From Micropterix aruncella (taxonomy: Eukaryota > Arthropoda > Insecta > Lepidoptera > Micropterigidae), in the NCBI GenBank assembly GCA_944548615.1, contig OX155954.1, positions 6,692,924-6,756,923 on the forward strand: a stretch of 64,000 nucleotides of DNA, given 5' to 3'. A program made the position numbers and the translations under genes. A model generated the notes under the pieces. The model saw only the letters and a list, made by a program, of their open reading frames with translations. It was not told the DNA's origin and did not search any database. Every line of letters starts with the position of its first letter. The first letter of the stretch is position 1. Positions 43,941 through 52,594 of the stretch are shown piece by piece.

Positions 43941-44174
43941 GTGAGTAAAAAAACTATAATTTAATGTCATATTTGCAAGATTTCTAAAAAAGCAACATGG
44001 AGTCACTGTTTTTGAAAATTATTTTATACGCGATCAGTTATTTACAAAGTCATAATAAATATATTTATTCATAGTGATATCGCCTTCTTCGTACAATTGC
44101 ACGTATCGGTGGACCTATTTATAGCTGCAGCTTCTAGACAGAACAGCCATTATGACACATAGGAGACAACACTA

Positions 44175-44490
44175 CACTGAGAAAAATATTGGTTAGATTC
44201 TTACATTACCATTTTGTTATTACGGTTTTATACAGAATAACGATGTTTCAATCGTAATTTAGTTGAAACTCCTTTACTCGATTATATGTATCAACATTTT
44301 CCTTGCGTTTAATACGGAAATAACAGAATACTATAGTTTCAACATGATTCATGTGTCCGACTGTAACCGTACGTATACTACTACATGCTGTCATATAAGA
44401 AACGTGATGCCAAGGTCGTGACGAAGTGGAATAACATTTTGACACAGTAACTACCGTTACACCAACACCGTTATTGAATTTTGACTCATT
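44175..44490. mobile_element. MITE with CACTGAGAAAAAT terminus, copy 2
   Basis: It begins CACTGAGAAAAATATTGGTT and follows the minus strand of the 5928-6315 copy (TTCTTACATTACCATTTTGT, TCAATCGTAAT, GGAAATAACAG.ATACTATAG, CCAACACCG). The other terminus is not recognisable, so the copy is probably truncated or diverged. Confidence 0.65.
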
Positions 44491-44577
44491 TATTTATAGG
44501 ACGGAAAATGTTACTTTACTGAAACTTTGGCAAATATATCGTCTAGTTACACGCGGTAAGAATCAGTTTTATTTTAA

Positions 44578-44800
44578 TTAAAATAAGTTCTGGTAGTCGT
44601 CAGCTCTCAAATGTCTCTGTCCGTTACGATAAATTGATACGTTAAAGTCACCTGTAAAAATATATGTCTTGTGTCCTTTGAAGTGTAATGACGACATACA
44701 ATCTGTAATATTTTCTTTGGCAGGCGATCGATACAGGGCACATACGGTGAATTCATACAATTTTTGAGAAGATATGTAGCATCTGCTACGTTTACTTCTT
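44578..44800 (-). pseudogene. Non-LTR endonuclease-domain fragment
   Basis: The minus-strand reading FTVCALYRSPAKENITDCMS followed by HKTYIFTGDFNVSIY carries the YRSP and GDFN motifs of the APE-type endonuclease of non-LTR ORF2 proteins. GDFN belongs to the catalytic site. Upstream residues (EVNVADATYLLKNCMNSPYV) lie in another frame, so a frameshift is present. No RT follows. Confidence 0.6.
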
Positions 44801-45820
44801 CAGACGAAGCCTTAGCCTCCTGGGTATATTTGTATTATACAAAGTACTTTAGAACAAAATTACTCTGAGGTCTGCGTTTAAAATGGCAACACCGAAACAT
44901 GAAAAACCAGATTTTCCAGTGCATGAATGTTTTTTACTATTCTCTCATAATAAGTAATTATTAATGAGTGTACTGGTAGGTTCAAAAAGATATTCCGAAA
45001 AAAGGGTGTCTGAAATTGAGGAGGTTAGGTCACGCTTAATATCTGCTTTATTTTAATTGGTTTGTCACAAATACATATGTATATCCCGGAATATCGAGAA
45101 TATTTCGTATATGATTTAACCAACATTAAAACAAAATAATATGATGTTTGATTTTAATTACATTGGCTCCCTGCTGATTATTTAGGGATCCCGGTGTCGG
45201 ATTCAGCTGCCACTTGCCCTTTATGTTATTAGTGTCGGGATCGCGTTTACCTTGTCGTAGCGAACGCTGTCGAGCGTGTAGTACAATTGCTGCGTGAGCG
45301 CGTCGCGACAGACCGCTACAAGCTACCATATTGTTACAATTAATTACTACGCCCTAGGTCATAATTACGCGTGATAAATCAAGCATTGAAGCCTTTCGCC
45401 TGCCGGATATTACAACATCGCCGCTCATATTCACACTAGCTAAACGTAGCTACGTTAGCTTGGAGGTAAACATGGTTATGCTCCAAGAGCCAGCGCCGAA
45501 AATGTTACGACATTTTGTAGCAAAAATCGGTTGTCTGTAAAGTCGGTTTACTGACGATAGGTAAACGTGACAACGTCATAAGAAAATACTGATGGAATGG
45601 TTGCATTTGAAGCAGTGTCATTTAAGATTCTGATATTGTTTATTACAAACACCCAAAAATATATGCTTTTATACTCACCGATTTGACTACAACATGTAAA
45701 TGTATTATTGTATAGCAGAAAAATTGTTTAATTGTTTATTGTTTAAAGTTTATTGTTTTTTTTAATTTGAAAGTTTGAAATCTCAAACTGTTAAATAACG
45801 GGTTGAGAAGCGTTTGAGCA
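44801..45820. other. No gene recognised
   Basis: A GC-richer patch at 45180-45330 has an open minus-strand frame without a recognisable domain. No RNA gene was found. Confidence 0.4.
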
Positions 45821-45821
45821 C

Positions 45822-45900
45822 GCTTCGCCATCTAGCGGTAGGTAATACGTCGTAAATAAACAATATCAGCGACATTTTACCAACCGCTAGATAGCGCATC
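45822..45900. repeat. CTAGATGG palindrome, copy 2
   Basis: The arms GCTTCGCCATCTAGCGGTAG and CAACCGCTAGATAGCGCATC flank the loop TAAATAAACAATATCA, which matches the copy at 33492-33574. It carries two convergent CTCF-core-like words. Confidence 0.75.
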
Positions 45901-46115
45901 GTAATGATAGCTTTTCATACTTTTTTTTTTTTAATAAAAGTTGCTATTTTGTTGCACTTCGTTGTACCCACAAGAAAATTGTCCGTTCAGTAATAACATT
46001 CCGTATATCAAGAATACATATAAAATTATGTCAAAAATTTAAATCAATCTAGTGATTTTCATTCGTAATATTTTAGACTGAGGTTAGTAAATAATTCTTT
46101 CGCAACCGGTAGATG

Positions 46116-46119
46116 GCAG
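46116..46119. repeat. Target-site duplication (GCAG), left
   Basis: GCAG directly precedes the 5' LTR and is repeated at 52591-52594 directly after the 3' LTR. The restored empty site would contain CCGGTAGATGGCAGCAT. Confidence 0.85.
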
Positions 46120-46358
46120 TGTAGAGACTACGTCACTACTTTGTAAGTAAAGTTCACGCTGTAAACACTCGCGCGAACGGAGAGCCGTTCGCGCACCAGT
46201 TCGTAATAAACCTTCTTCCAAGCAACATCACTGTGTTTCCTTCCGCGCCGCGCCGCCCGCCTCGGTGACTGAACATTAGTAGTAACGTGAGTTTTACCTA
46301 AAATAAACTACAAGACCGCGTTACTGGGATTTCGAGCATCCCCATACCCTCCGGTATA
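46120..46358 (+). repeat. 5' LTR (239 bp)
   Basis: It starts TGTAGAGACTACGTC and ends CCCTCCGGTATA, so the termini are TG..TA and not the common TG..CA. It contains AATAAA at 46205 and 46302 and a 10-bp GC hairpin (46171-46194). No TATA box is obvious, so transcription may be initiator-driven. Confidence 0.92.
46171..46194 (+). promoter_or_regulatory. Perfect GC hairpin in the LTR
   Basis: GCGCGAACGG - AGAG - CCGTTCGCGC, a 10-bp perfect stem with a tetraloop, repeated identically in the 3' LTR (52403-52426). It lies just before the first AATAAA and so is probably in the transcript. Confidence 0.8.
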
Positions 46359-46380
46359 TTGGTGACCCGCGTCTTCGAAC
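46359..46380 (+). other. Primer-binding site, tRNA-Trp type
   Basis: TGGTGACCCGCGTC begins two bases after the LTR end. TGGTGACCC is the complement of the 3' end of tRNA-Trp including CCA, and TTCGAAC follows as in the T loop. The middle differs from canonical tRNA-Trp by a small shift. Confidence 0.65.
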
Positions 46381-47118
46381 ATTTACCTTCGCAAATCGCA
46401 AGTGCAATTTTGTTCACCGGGGCGTGGCCAAACCGCGTTTATAGTAGCGCAAAAACCAGTGAAATGGACCAAAAAAGACGGTAACAAACGGTTAAAGTGC
46501 ATCAAGTAATCAGTGAACGCGAATTGCCACGAAATTCCGTCGCGTTTACGCAGAAATCGCAGTTTTTTGAAACCACGCGATCGCAGTTCCGAGAAATCGA
46601 GCGCGGTGGTCTGGCATACCCCTCTGCCCCCCGCGTCCCGCGCACCGTACCGCGTCGCACGTCATCAAAATCAGTGTTGCAATTGAAAGGAATATCGCCG
46701 TCATATCCCCGATAAATTTCCCCCATAGACATTTATAATACTGGCAACACTCCTAGAGCGGCCATGTTGAATCGGCCATCTTGATTTGAGAACTGTCAAT
46801 TAGCAAAAACAATAACATTGGAATATTTTCATAACAATCGTTTGATGCATATCGATACGAGTGCAAGCAATATATAGGTCAAGTTTTTCCTTATCTCGCG
46901 TCCAGCGGGAATTTATCGGTGCATTGTTCGCTATACATTCTCTTTGTATACATCTGTATATACGCTTATAAAGCGAACGCGCATTTGAGTGCAGCGGATA
47001 AACATTCTTATCAGTTATTGTGCACAGTTTATAAACAATACAGTTGACAACAAGACCTGGTACGTGGCAAGCTTGAAGTAATAGTGAGTATATACAACTT
47101 TTATTTGTATTATCCATC
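46381..47118 (+). other. 5' leader of the Gypsy element
   Basis: About 740 nt of untranslated leader between the primer site and the gag ATG. Short open frames in both directions here have no recognisable domain. It presumably carries dimerisation and packaging signals, which I cannot identify. Confidence 0.6.
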
Positions 47119-48018
47119 ATGACGCAGCCACACCAAATCGCACAACAGCAAGGTTATAGTACACCTGTGCAGGCACCAAACTTTACACCACCGCAGAATC
47201 CTGATTCAGGCCTCGCAGCGATGTCACTGGTAAACAGGCTGAGCCCTATGTGGCGTGACGATGTCCAGCTTTGGTTTAGCCAGCTGGAGTGCGTAATCGC
47301 CGCTTCGAAGCCGAGCGACGAAGTAAAATACCAAATGGTAGTGGCGAAGCTGGAACATGCCGATCTCCAGCAAGTTAGCGACATCGTAAAAAACCCGCCG
47401 GCGACAAATAAATATGAAACCTTAAAACAACGCCTCATATCCGCGTATATGGATTCCGACCTTAAGTCGTTTCAAAAACTTTTGTCGGAAATGGAGTTAG
47501 GGGATCAGAAGCCATCTCTATTGCTACGAAAAATGCGAGACCTGGCAGGGACTCGCATCAATGAGGAAGGCTTGCGGTTCATGTTCGCTGGGCATCTGCC
47601 GAGAAACGTTCGAGCAATCCTTGCCGTATCGGACAAGCAGGACCTAAACGAGCTCGCTTCTATGGCTGATACAATCATGGAGAATTCCGGGTTTCGAGGT
47701 CAGAGCGAGTCAATTGCTCGTGTCGACCGCCCTGATTCAAGGACAGGCTCATCAGAAAGTGAGTTGATGAGACTCATCAGCGACCTCACAAAGCAGGTAG
47801 CAAAACTATCTAGCGATGTAGCATCGCTAAGCATGAAACACCGAGGACGAAATAGGTCACAGTCCCGAAGCACTCAGCAGCAAAACCGGTCAAGGTCAGC
47901 ATCAGCTAACAATAAAAATAAAACCAACCACAAAGGTCTTTGTTGGTACCACCGCAAGTACGACAAAAAGGCAACATCGTGCCAACAGCCTTGCACATGG
48001 AAAAAGGCGGAAAACTAG
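47119..48018 (+). CDS. gag: Gag
   Basis: This is a 299-residue structural protein that packages the RNA. The ATG (CATCATGAC) is the first in this frame after the leader. Residues about 45-190 form the helical capsid-like region (MWRDDVQLWFSQLECVIAAS, LKQRLISAYMDSDLKSFQKL, LSEMELGDQKPSLLLRKMRDL, FMFAGHLPRNVRAILAVSD). A basic Ser/Arg/Gln-rich stretch (about 245-265) precedes one zinc motif, CWYHRKYDKKATSCQQPC (Cys275, His278, Cys288, Cys292), of form C-x2-H-x9-C-x3-C. This CHCC knuckle is typical of CsRn1-clade Gag. The reading ends at TAG inside the pol overlap, and continuation needs a -1 frameshift. Confidence 0.92.
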   Translation: MTQPHQIAQQQGYSTPVQAPNFTPPQNPDSGLAAMSLVNRLSPMWRDDVQLWFSQLECVIAASKPSDEVKYQMVVAKLEHADLQQVSDIVKNPPATNKYETLKQRLISAYMDSDLKSFQKLLSEMELGDQKPSLLLRKMRDLAGTRINEEGLRFMFAGHLPRNVRAILAVSDKQDLNELASMADTIMENSGFRGQSESIARVDRPDSRTGSSESELMRLISDLTKQVAKLSSDVASLSMKHRGRNRSQSRSTQQQNRSRSASANNKNKTNHKGLCWYHRKYDKKATSCQQPCTWKKAEN

Positions 48019-51000
48019 ATGGAGTTCAACCCAAAGCGGCAGGGGTTGTAACTTCACAGTGCCGCCTCAGCGTTGTCGACAAGAACAGCGGAATACGACT
48101 ACTCGTTGATACCGGAGCAGCAGTAAGCGTACTACCACCCATGAATAGGAAGAGTGTGCCTACAACCGACTCCAATATCCAACTTTTCGCTGTTAACGGA
48201 TCAAAAATTCGAACTTATGGACAACGCATATTACGACTTAATTTAGGTCTTAGGAGAGTATTTATATGGACTTTCGTGATAGCAGACGTAACGCAAGGAA
48301 TACTCGGTGCAGATTTCTTACACCGTCATAATATTATGGTGGATCTAGCTAGACGTAGACTAGTGGACAAATACACAAATGTAGCAACCACTGCGTCGAT
48401 CTACACGTCAGACGAACCATCTATCCGTACCGTAAGCGAAGACAACCCTGTCGCCGAGATTTTGAAAAAATATCCGAACGTCACCAGACCAACAATACTC
48501 CCTAACAACGAAGTCAAGCACCGAGTGACTCACTCAATCGAAACAAAAGGACCACCAGTGTACGCACGAGCCAGGCCGCTTCCACCTGGCAAATACGCTC
48601 GCGTAAAAAAGGAATTTGAAACCTTAGTGGACTTAGGTATATGTCGACCTAGTTCCAGTCCTTGGGCCAGTCCACTTCACGTCGTCATGAAGAAAAGCGG
48701 AGAGTTACGCCTCTGCGGAGACTACAGAAGGCTCAACAGCGTTACGAAACCAGATCGTTTCCCAGTACCTCGCCTGACTGACTTTACGTATATCTTGCAC
48801 GGAAAACATATCTTCACCAAGATAGACCTGGTCAGAGCTTTTCACCAAGTCCCTATAACCGAGGAAGACATAGAAAAGACTGCAATCATCACACCTTTCG
48901 GATTATATGAGTATCTGAAGTGTTGTTTCGGTTTGCGTAATAGTGGACAAACCTTTCAGCGTTTTATGGCCTCCGTACTTCAAGGTTTAGAAAACGTCTT
49001 CTGTTACATCGACGACATACTAATAGCATCAGAAAATGAAATAGAACACAGGCAGCACGTCGAAGAGGTGTTGAAACGACTGGACACCAACGGTATCACA
49101 ATCAACGTGCAGAAATGCGAATTCAGCAAGACCACGATTGAGTACCTGGGATACAAAGTCGACGAAACTGGTATAACACCACTGCCTGAACGCAGTCTAG
49201 TCATTGTCGAGATGAAACAACCTGAAACTGTGCAACAGCTGCGCAGATTTTTAGGGATGGTCAACTTCTACCGCCAGTGTGTACCACAAGCCGCCCAGTA
49301 TCAGGCAGAGCTAAACAAGTACCTCATCGGATCGAAGAAGAACGACAAAACAAAAATTGAATGGACCGACGCAGCATCCGAAGCTTTTGAAAAGTGTAAG
49401 AATGCAGTCAAAGATGCCACGACTCTGGCACATCCATCAGCAACAGCGCCACTTTTTCTCATGACAGACGCTTCTGACTCATCTGTCGGTGCTGCTTTGC
49501 AACAGAAAACCGAGAAAGGGCTACAACCTCTCGGATTTTTCTCGAAAAACCTAACAGAAACGCAGAAAAAGTACTCTACCTACGACAGGGAATTGCTCGG
49601 TATATACCTCGCCGTCAAGTACTTCCGCCGTCTCATCGAGGGAAGAGACATCACTATCTGCACAGATCACAAACCAATAACGTTTGCGTTCGACCGAAAT
49701 GCCAGTACCAAGAACGAAATACCTAGGAGATCTAGACAACTGGACTACATCTCACAGTTCTGTACGAAGATCCAGCATATTTCAGGAGAACAAAACGTCG
49801 TCGCAGACTGTCTATCTCGACTTGAAGCTATTAACTGCCCAGCTGAGATAAACTATGACGACCTAGCGCTCTCGCAAGAACAGGATACCGAAGCGACCGG
49901 TTTTTTACGTTATAATGATACAGTAAAAAAGATGCAATTTCCGGGAGCACAGAAGAAAATTATTTGCGACACGGTAAACGACCAGTTACGGCCGTTTCTA
50001 ACCGAAGAATTCCGTAAAAACGCGTTCAAACTCATTCATGGCGTTTCTCACCCGGACGTTCGGGCATCAAGGAATCTGATCACGGAACGATTCATATGGC
50101 CACGAATGCACACCGACATAGAAAAATGGACACAACAATGTAGTCCCTGTCAAAAGACGAAAGTTACGCAAGACGTCCTCCGAGACAGCCTATCTCCAAT
50201 CGAAGCTATCAACTGCCCATCCGAGATAGACTACGAACAACTTGCAACCGCACAGATGTTGGACGAAGAAGCAAACGCCGCTTTAAAAAATACGGACACC
50301 GTAAAACGGATCACGATTCCGCAGGTAGATAAAGCAATAATCTGCGATACTGCAAATGATCGCGTTCGACCTTTCCTGACGCGCAATTTTCGATTAACAG
50401 CATTCAACGCTGTACACAGAATCGCGCACCCTGGAATTCGAGGTACGAGAACATTAATAAAACAACGCTTTTATTGGCCATCGATGAACGCAGACATCAA
50501 ACGATGGACTCAACAATGTATACCATGTCAACGCTCCAAAGTAACGAGACACAACGTCACGCCACTTGGAACCTTCGACACTGCAGGACGTTTCGAACAC
50601 ATCCATATCGACATCGTCGGACCGCTCGAGACGTCACAAGACTGCAGATACATTCTCACGATCATAGATCGTACCACTCATTGGATCGAAGCCGTGCCAC
50701 TCAGAGATCAAACTGCTGAGACGACAGCACGTGCACTATTCGAGACGTGGATCAGTCGGTATGGATGCCCACTTCGCATCACAACCGACCAGGGAAGAAA
50801 TTTTGAGAGTTCGCTATTCAGGAGCCTCACAAATACCCTGGGCATAAAAAAGATCCGCACAACCAGCTTCCATCCAATCGCAAATGGAATACTAGAGAGA
50901 GCTCACAGAACACTTAAAGCAGCACTCAGAGCACGTGAAAATACCAAAAACTGGGTGAGCGAACTACCATCAGTGCTACTTGGCATGCGATCCGCTGTTC

Positions 51001-51572
51001 GCCAGGACACCAACGTCTCTGCTGCAGAACTAACATTTGGACGGACACTCCGATTGCCTGGAGATTTTTGTCAGCCTTCAAAGGACACCGCTCTCGATGC
51101 TACATATGTTGAAGAACTTCGCCAACACCTCTCAAACCTAGCAGCCATTCCCACCAGAAAGTACACCAGGACAAACGTTTTTATACATCCAGAACTAAAG
51201 GAGTGTACCCACGTTTTCCTGAGGTGTGACCACACACAAAAACCGTTGTCACAACCGTTCGACGGACCTTATTTAGTCACGTCACGAAATGCTAAGCAGT
51301 TCGACATAATCGTTAATAATAAAAAACGAACAGTCAGCTGCGATAGAATCAAACCCGCACATTATGTTGCACAACCTGATACCCCGTGTTCGACAACAAT
51401 CGAAACGCCGACCGAAGCAGTACCAGCGCAGTCGACGCCCGATCGAAGTGCAAACTCGGACAACAACAACAATGGCCCGAGCAAAGTACAATCGACACGC
51501 GCCGAATGTCAGCGAACCCGCAGCGGACGAGTAATCCGGAAGGTGACGCGTTTTGCAGACTTCACGAGTTAA
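47940..51572 (+). CDS. pol: Pol polyprotein (PR-RT-RNaseH-IN), -1 frame
   Basis: This open frame of 1210 codons overlaps gag by 79 nt and starts without an ATG, so it is expressed as Gag-Pol. Numbering from 47940: protease DTG at 57-59 in IRLLVDTGAAVSVLPP; RT with D296 (KIDLVRAFHQ) and YIDD 356-359; RNase H with D510, E551 and D576 (TDHKP); integrase core D891, D950, E986 (D-D-35-E); and FDGPYLV near the C-terminus as the GPY/F module. All catalytic residues are present. The integrase zinc-binding region is duplicated in tandem: residues 625-750 and 751 onward align without gaps, each with H-x3-H-x29-C-x2-C. A-rich runs in the overlap (GACAAAAAGG, TGGAAAAAGG) are possible slippery sites, though not canonical heptamers. 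Confidence 0.93.
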   Translation: MLVPPQVRQKGNIVPTALHMEKGGKLDGVQPKAAGVVTSQCRLSVVDKNSGIRLLVDTGAAVSVLPPMNRKSVPTTDSNIQLFAVNGSKIRTYGQRILRLNLGLRRVFIWTFVIADVTQGILGADFLHRHNIMVDLARRRLVDKYTNVATTASIYTSDEPSIRTVSEDNPVAEILKKYPNVTRPTILPNNEVKHRVTHSIETKGPPVYARARPLPPGKYARVKKEFETLVDLGICRPSSSPWASPLHVVMKKSGELRLCGDYRRLNSVTKPDRFPVPRLTDFTYILHGKHIFTKIDLVRAFHQVPITEEDIEKTAIITPFGLYEYLKCCFGLRNSGQTFQRFMASVLQGLENVFCYIDDILIASENEIEHRQHVEEVLKRLDTNGITINVQKCEFSKTTIEYLGYKVDETGITPLPERSLVIVEMKQPETVQQLRRFLGMVNFYRQCVPQAAQYQAELNKYLIGSKKNDKTKIEWTDAASEAFEKCKNAVKDATTLAHPSATAPLFLMTDASDSSVGAALQQKTEKGLQPLGFFSKNLTETQKKYSTYDRELLGIYLAVKYFRRLIEGRDITICTDHKPITFAFDRNASTKNEIPRRSRQLDYISQFCTKIQHISGEQNVVADCLSRLEAINCPAEINYDDLALSQEQDTEATGFLRYNDTVKKMQFPGAQKKIICDTVNDQLRPFLTEEFRKNAFKLIHGVSHPDVRASRNLITERFIWPRMHTDIEKWTQQCSPCQKTKVTQDVLRDSLSPIEAINCPSEIDYEQLATAQMLDEEANAALKNTDTVKRITIPQVDKAIICDTANDRVRPFLTRNFRLTAFNAVHRIAHPGIRGTRTLIKQRFYWPSMNADIKRWTQQCIPCQRSKVTRHNVTPLGTFDTAGRFEHIHIDIVGPLETSQDCRYILTIIDRTTHWIEAVPLRDQTAETTARALFETWISRYGCPLRITTDQGRNFESSLFRSLTNTLGIKKIRTTSFHPIANGILERAHRTLKAALRARENTKNWVSELPSVLLGMRSAVRQDTNVSAAELTFGRTLRLPGDFCQPSKDTALDATYVEELRQHLSNLAAIPTRKYTRTNVFIHPELKECTHVFLRCDHTQKPLSQPFDGPYLVTSRNAKQFDIIVNNKKRTVSCDRIKPAHYVAQPDTPCSTTIETPTEAVPAQSTPDRSANSDNNNNGPSKVQSTRAECQRTRSGRVIRKVTRFADFTS
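49812..50189 (+). repeat. Integrase HHCC module, copy 1 (coding duplication)
   Basis: Encodes 126 residues starting LSRLEAINCPAEINYDDLA. The zinc ligands are His700, His704, Cys734 and Cys737. It aligns without gaps with the next 120 or so residues (about 65 of 120 identical by hand count). Confidence 0.85.
50190..50549 (+). repeat. Integrase HHCC module, copy 2 (coding duplication)
   Basis: Encodes LSPIEAINCPSEIDYEQLA onward. The zinc ligands are His826, His830, Cys860 and Cys863. It continues directly into the integrase catalytic core (HIDIVGP). Confidence 0.85.
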
Positions 51573-51630
51573 ACGACAGAACCTACGACCGACATTCGCC
51601 CGTCAACATTCGAGCAGTGCAGTCAACACC

Positions 51631-51924
51631 ATGGGAACCAACCAGTCTAAAGATACAGAGACAGTGGTCAGCAACAATATAGTACCGACCACACTATCTG
51701 AGAAGACGACAGCCATCAGCAACCAGGCCGAGATCGTCATCATCATCATACTAGTAATCGTGGTAACCCTGTTACTAGCGAATTGCTCAACCAAGCTTCG
51801 TGAATCCGGACAAAAATGGATGAGGAAGCAGCTGACCCGAACCTACCTGATGAACCAGACACCGCCTACAGCAGCAAATTTGCCAGCAGCCCCATCTCAG
51901 CTTTATACAGTGAGTGGAGTGTGA
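51631..51924 (+). CDS. Small ORF3: predicted myristoylated single-pass membrane protein
   Basis: This 97-residue reading begins 58 nt after the pol stop. The N-terminus MGTNQSKD fits an N-myristoylation signal (Gly2, Ser6, basic Lys7). Residues 35-50 (IVIIIILVIVVTLLLA) form one strong membrane segment after a Ser/Thr-rich stretch. A basic tail follows (TKLRESGQKWMRKQLTR), then a Pro-rich end. It sits where retroviruses and errantiviruses carry env, but it is far too small for a fusion glycoprotein and has no signal peptide, Cys pattern or fusion peptide. The role is unknown; membrane targeting is an inference. Expression would need splicing or reinitiation. Confidence 0.6.
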   Translation: MGTNQSKDTETVVSNNIVPTTLSEKTTAISNQAEIVIIIILVIVVTLLLANCSTKLRESGQKWMRKQLTRTYLMNQTPPTAANLPAAPSQLYTVSGV

Positions 51925-52351
51925 GTGTAGTGCGGTACAGTGTTAGAGCTCAACGCTAACACACGTAGGTTAAGGCAATTTCTACGAACTTTTTTCGTAT
52001 ATTTTACATGTTTTTTAACCAAACTGTTGTCATTTTTTTTACAAACTATTGTCATAATTCTTAACGCCTAGTTTTTTTTCAACTTGCGTAATAAGTTTAT
52101 ACACATTGTTTACAAATTGTTTAAATGTACTACCGTTAAATTTTGTTTACAACGGTCAATCATTTTGAGACCGGACAATATGTTTTACACCATTTACATT
52201 GATTATAAGTTTTTTTTACAAAACGCAATTTAGCATAAGATATTTCTTTTAATGTATGCTTTTGCAAATTTATTGTGTTTACAGTTGTACGTGTAATTTA
52301 ATTTCTTTACCAGAACAAGGCGAAAACGAGCCGTTTTCTGGGGGTGTGTAG
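51925..52351 (+). other. 3' untranslated region and polypurine tract of the Gypsy element
   Basis: AT-rich non-coding sequence. The end, TTTTCTGGGGGTGTGTAG, just before the 3' LTR is the best polypurine-tract candidate, although T interrupts it. Confidence 0.55.
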
Positions 52352-52590
52352 TGTAGAGACTACGTCACTACTTTGTAAGTAAAGTTCACGCTGTAAACAC
52401 TCGCGCGAACGGAGAGCCGTTCGCGCACCAGTTCGTAATAAACCTTCTTCCAAGCAACATCACTGTGTTTCCTTCCGCGCCGCGCCGCCCGCCTCGGTGA
52501 CTGAACATTAGTAGTAACGTGAGTTTTACCTAAAATAAACTACAAGACCGCGTTACTGGGATTTCGAGCATCCCCATACCCTCCGGTATA
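52352..52590 (+). repeat. 3' LTR (239 bp)
   Basis: Reads identical to 46120-46358 over its full length. It ends CCGGTATA and is followed by GCAG (52591-52594). Confidence 0.92.
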
Positions 52591-52594
52591 GCAG

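Larger units (their letters stand above)
46120..52590 (+). mobile_element. Complete Ty3/Gypsy LTR retrotransposon, CsRn1/Kabuki-like
   Basis: The element is 6471 bp with two 239-bp LTRs that read identically, a 4-bp GCAG duplication, a tRNA-Trp-type primer site, gag, pol in the -1 frame and a small third ORF. A Gag zinc motif of the form C-x2-H-x9-C-x3-C and a Trp primer are the published hallmarks of the CsRn1 clade, which includes Kabuki of Bombyx. The pol order is PR-RT-RNaseH-IN with a GPY/F-like end. All frames are open. Identical LTRs indicate a very recent insertion. No env glycoprotein gene is present. Confidence 0.9.

Noticed and set aside
46497..46732. Leader ORFs of the Gypsy element on both strands
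   Set aside because: Sense and antisense frames cover the same GC-rich bases, the sense one lacks an ATG, and neither has a domain.
51553..51924. An env gene in the Gypsy element
   Set aside because: The frame encodes fewer than 125 residues, with no signal peptide, cysteine pattern, furin site or fusion peptide. Only a small membrane protein is supported.
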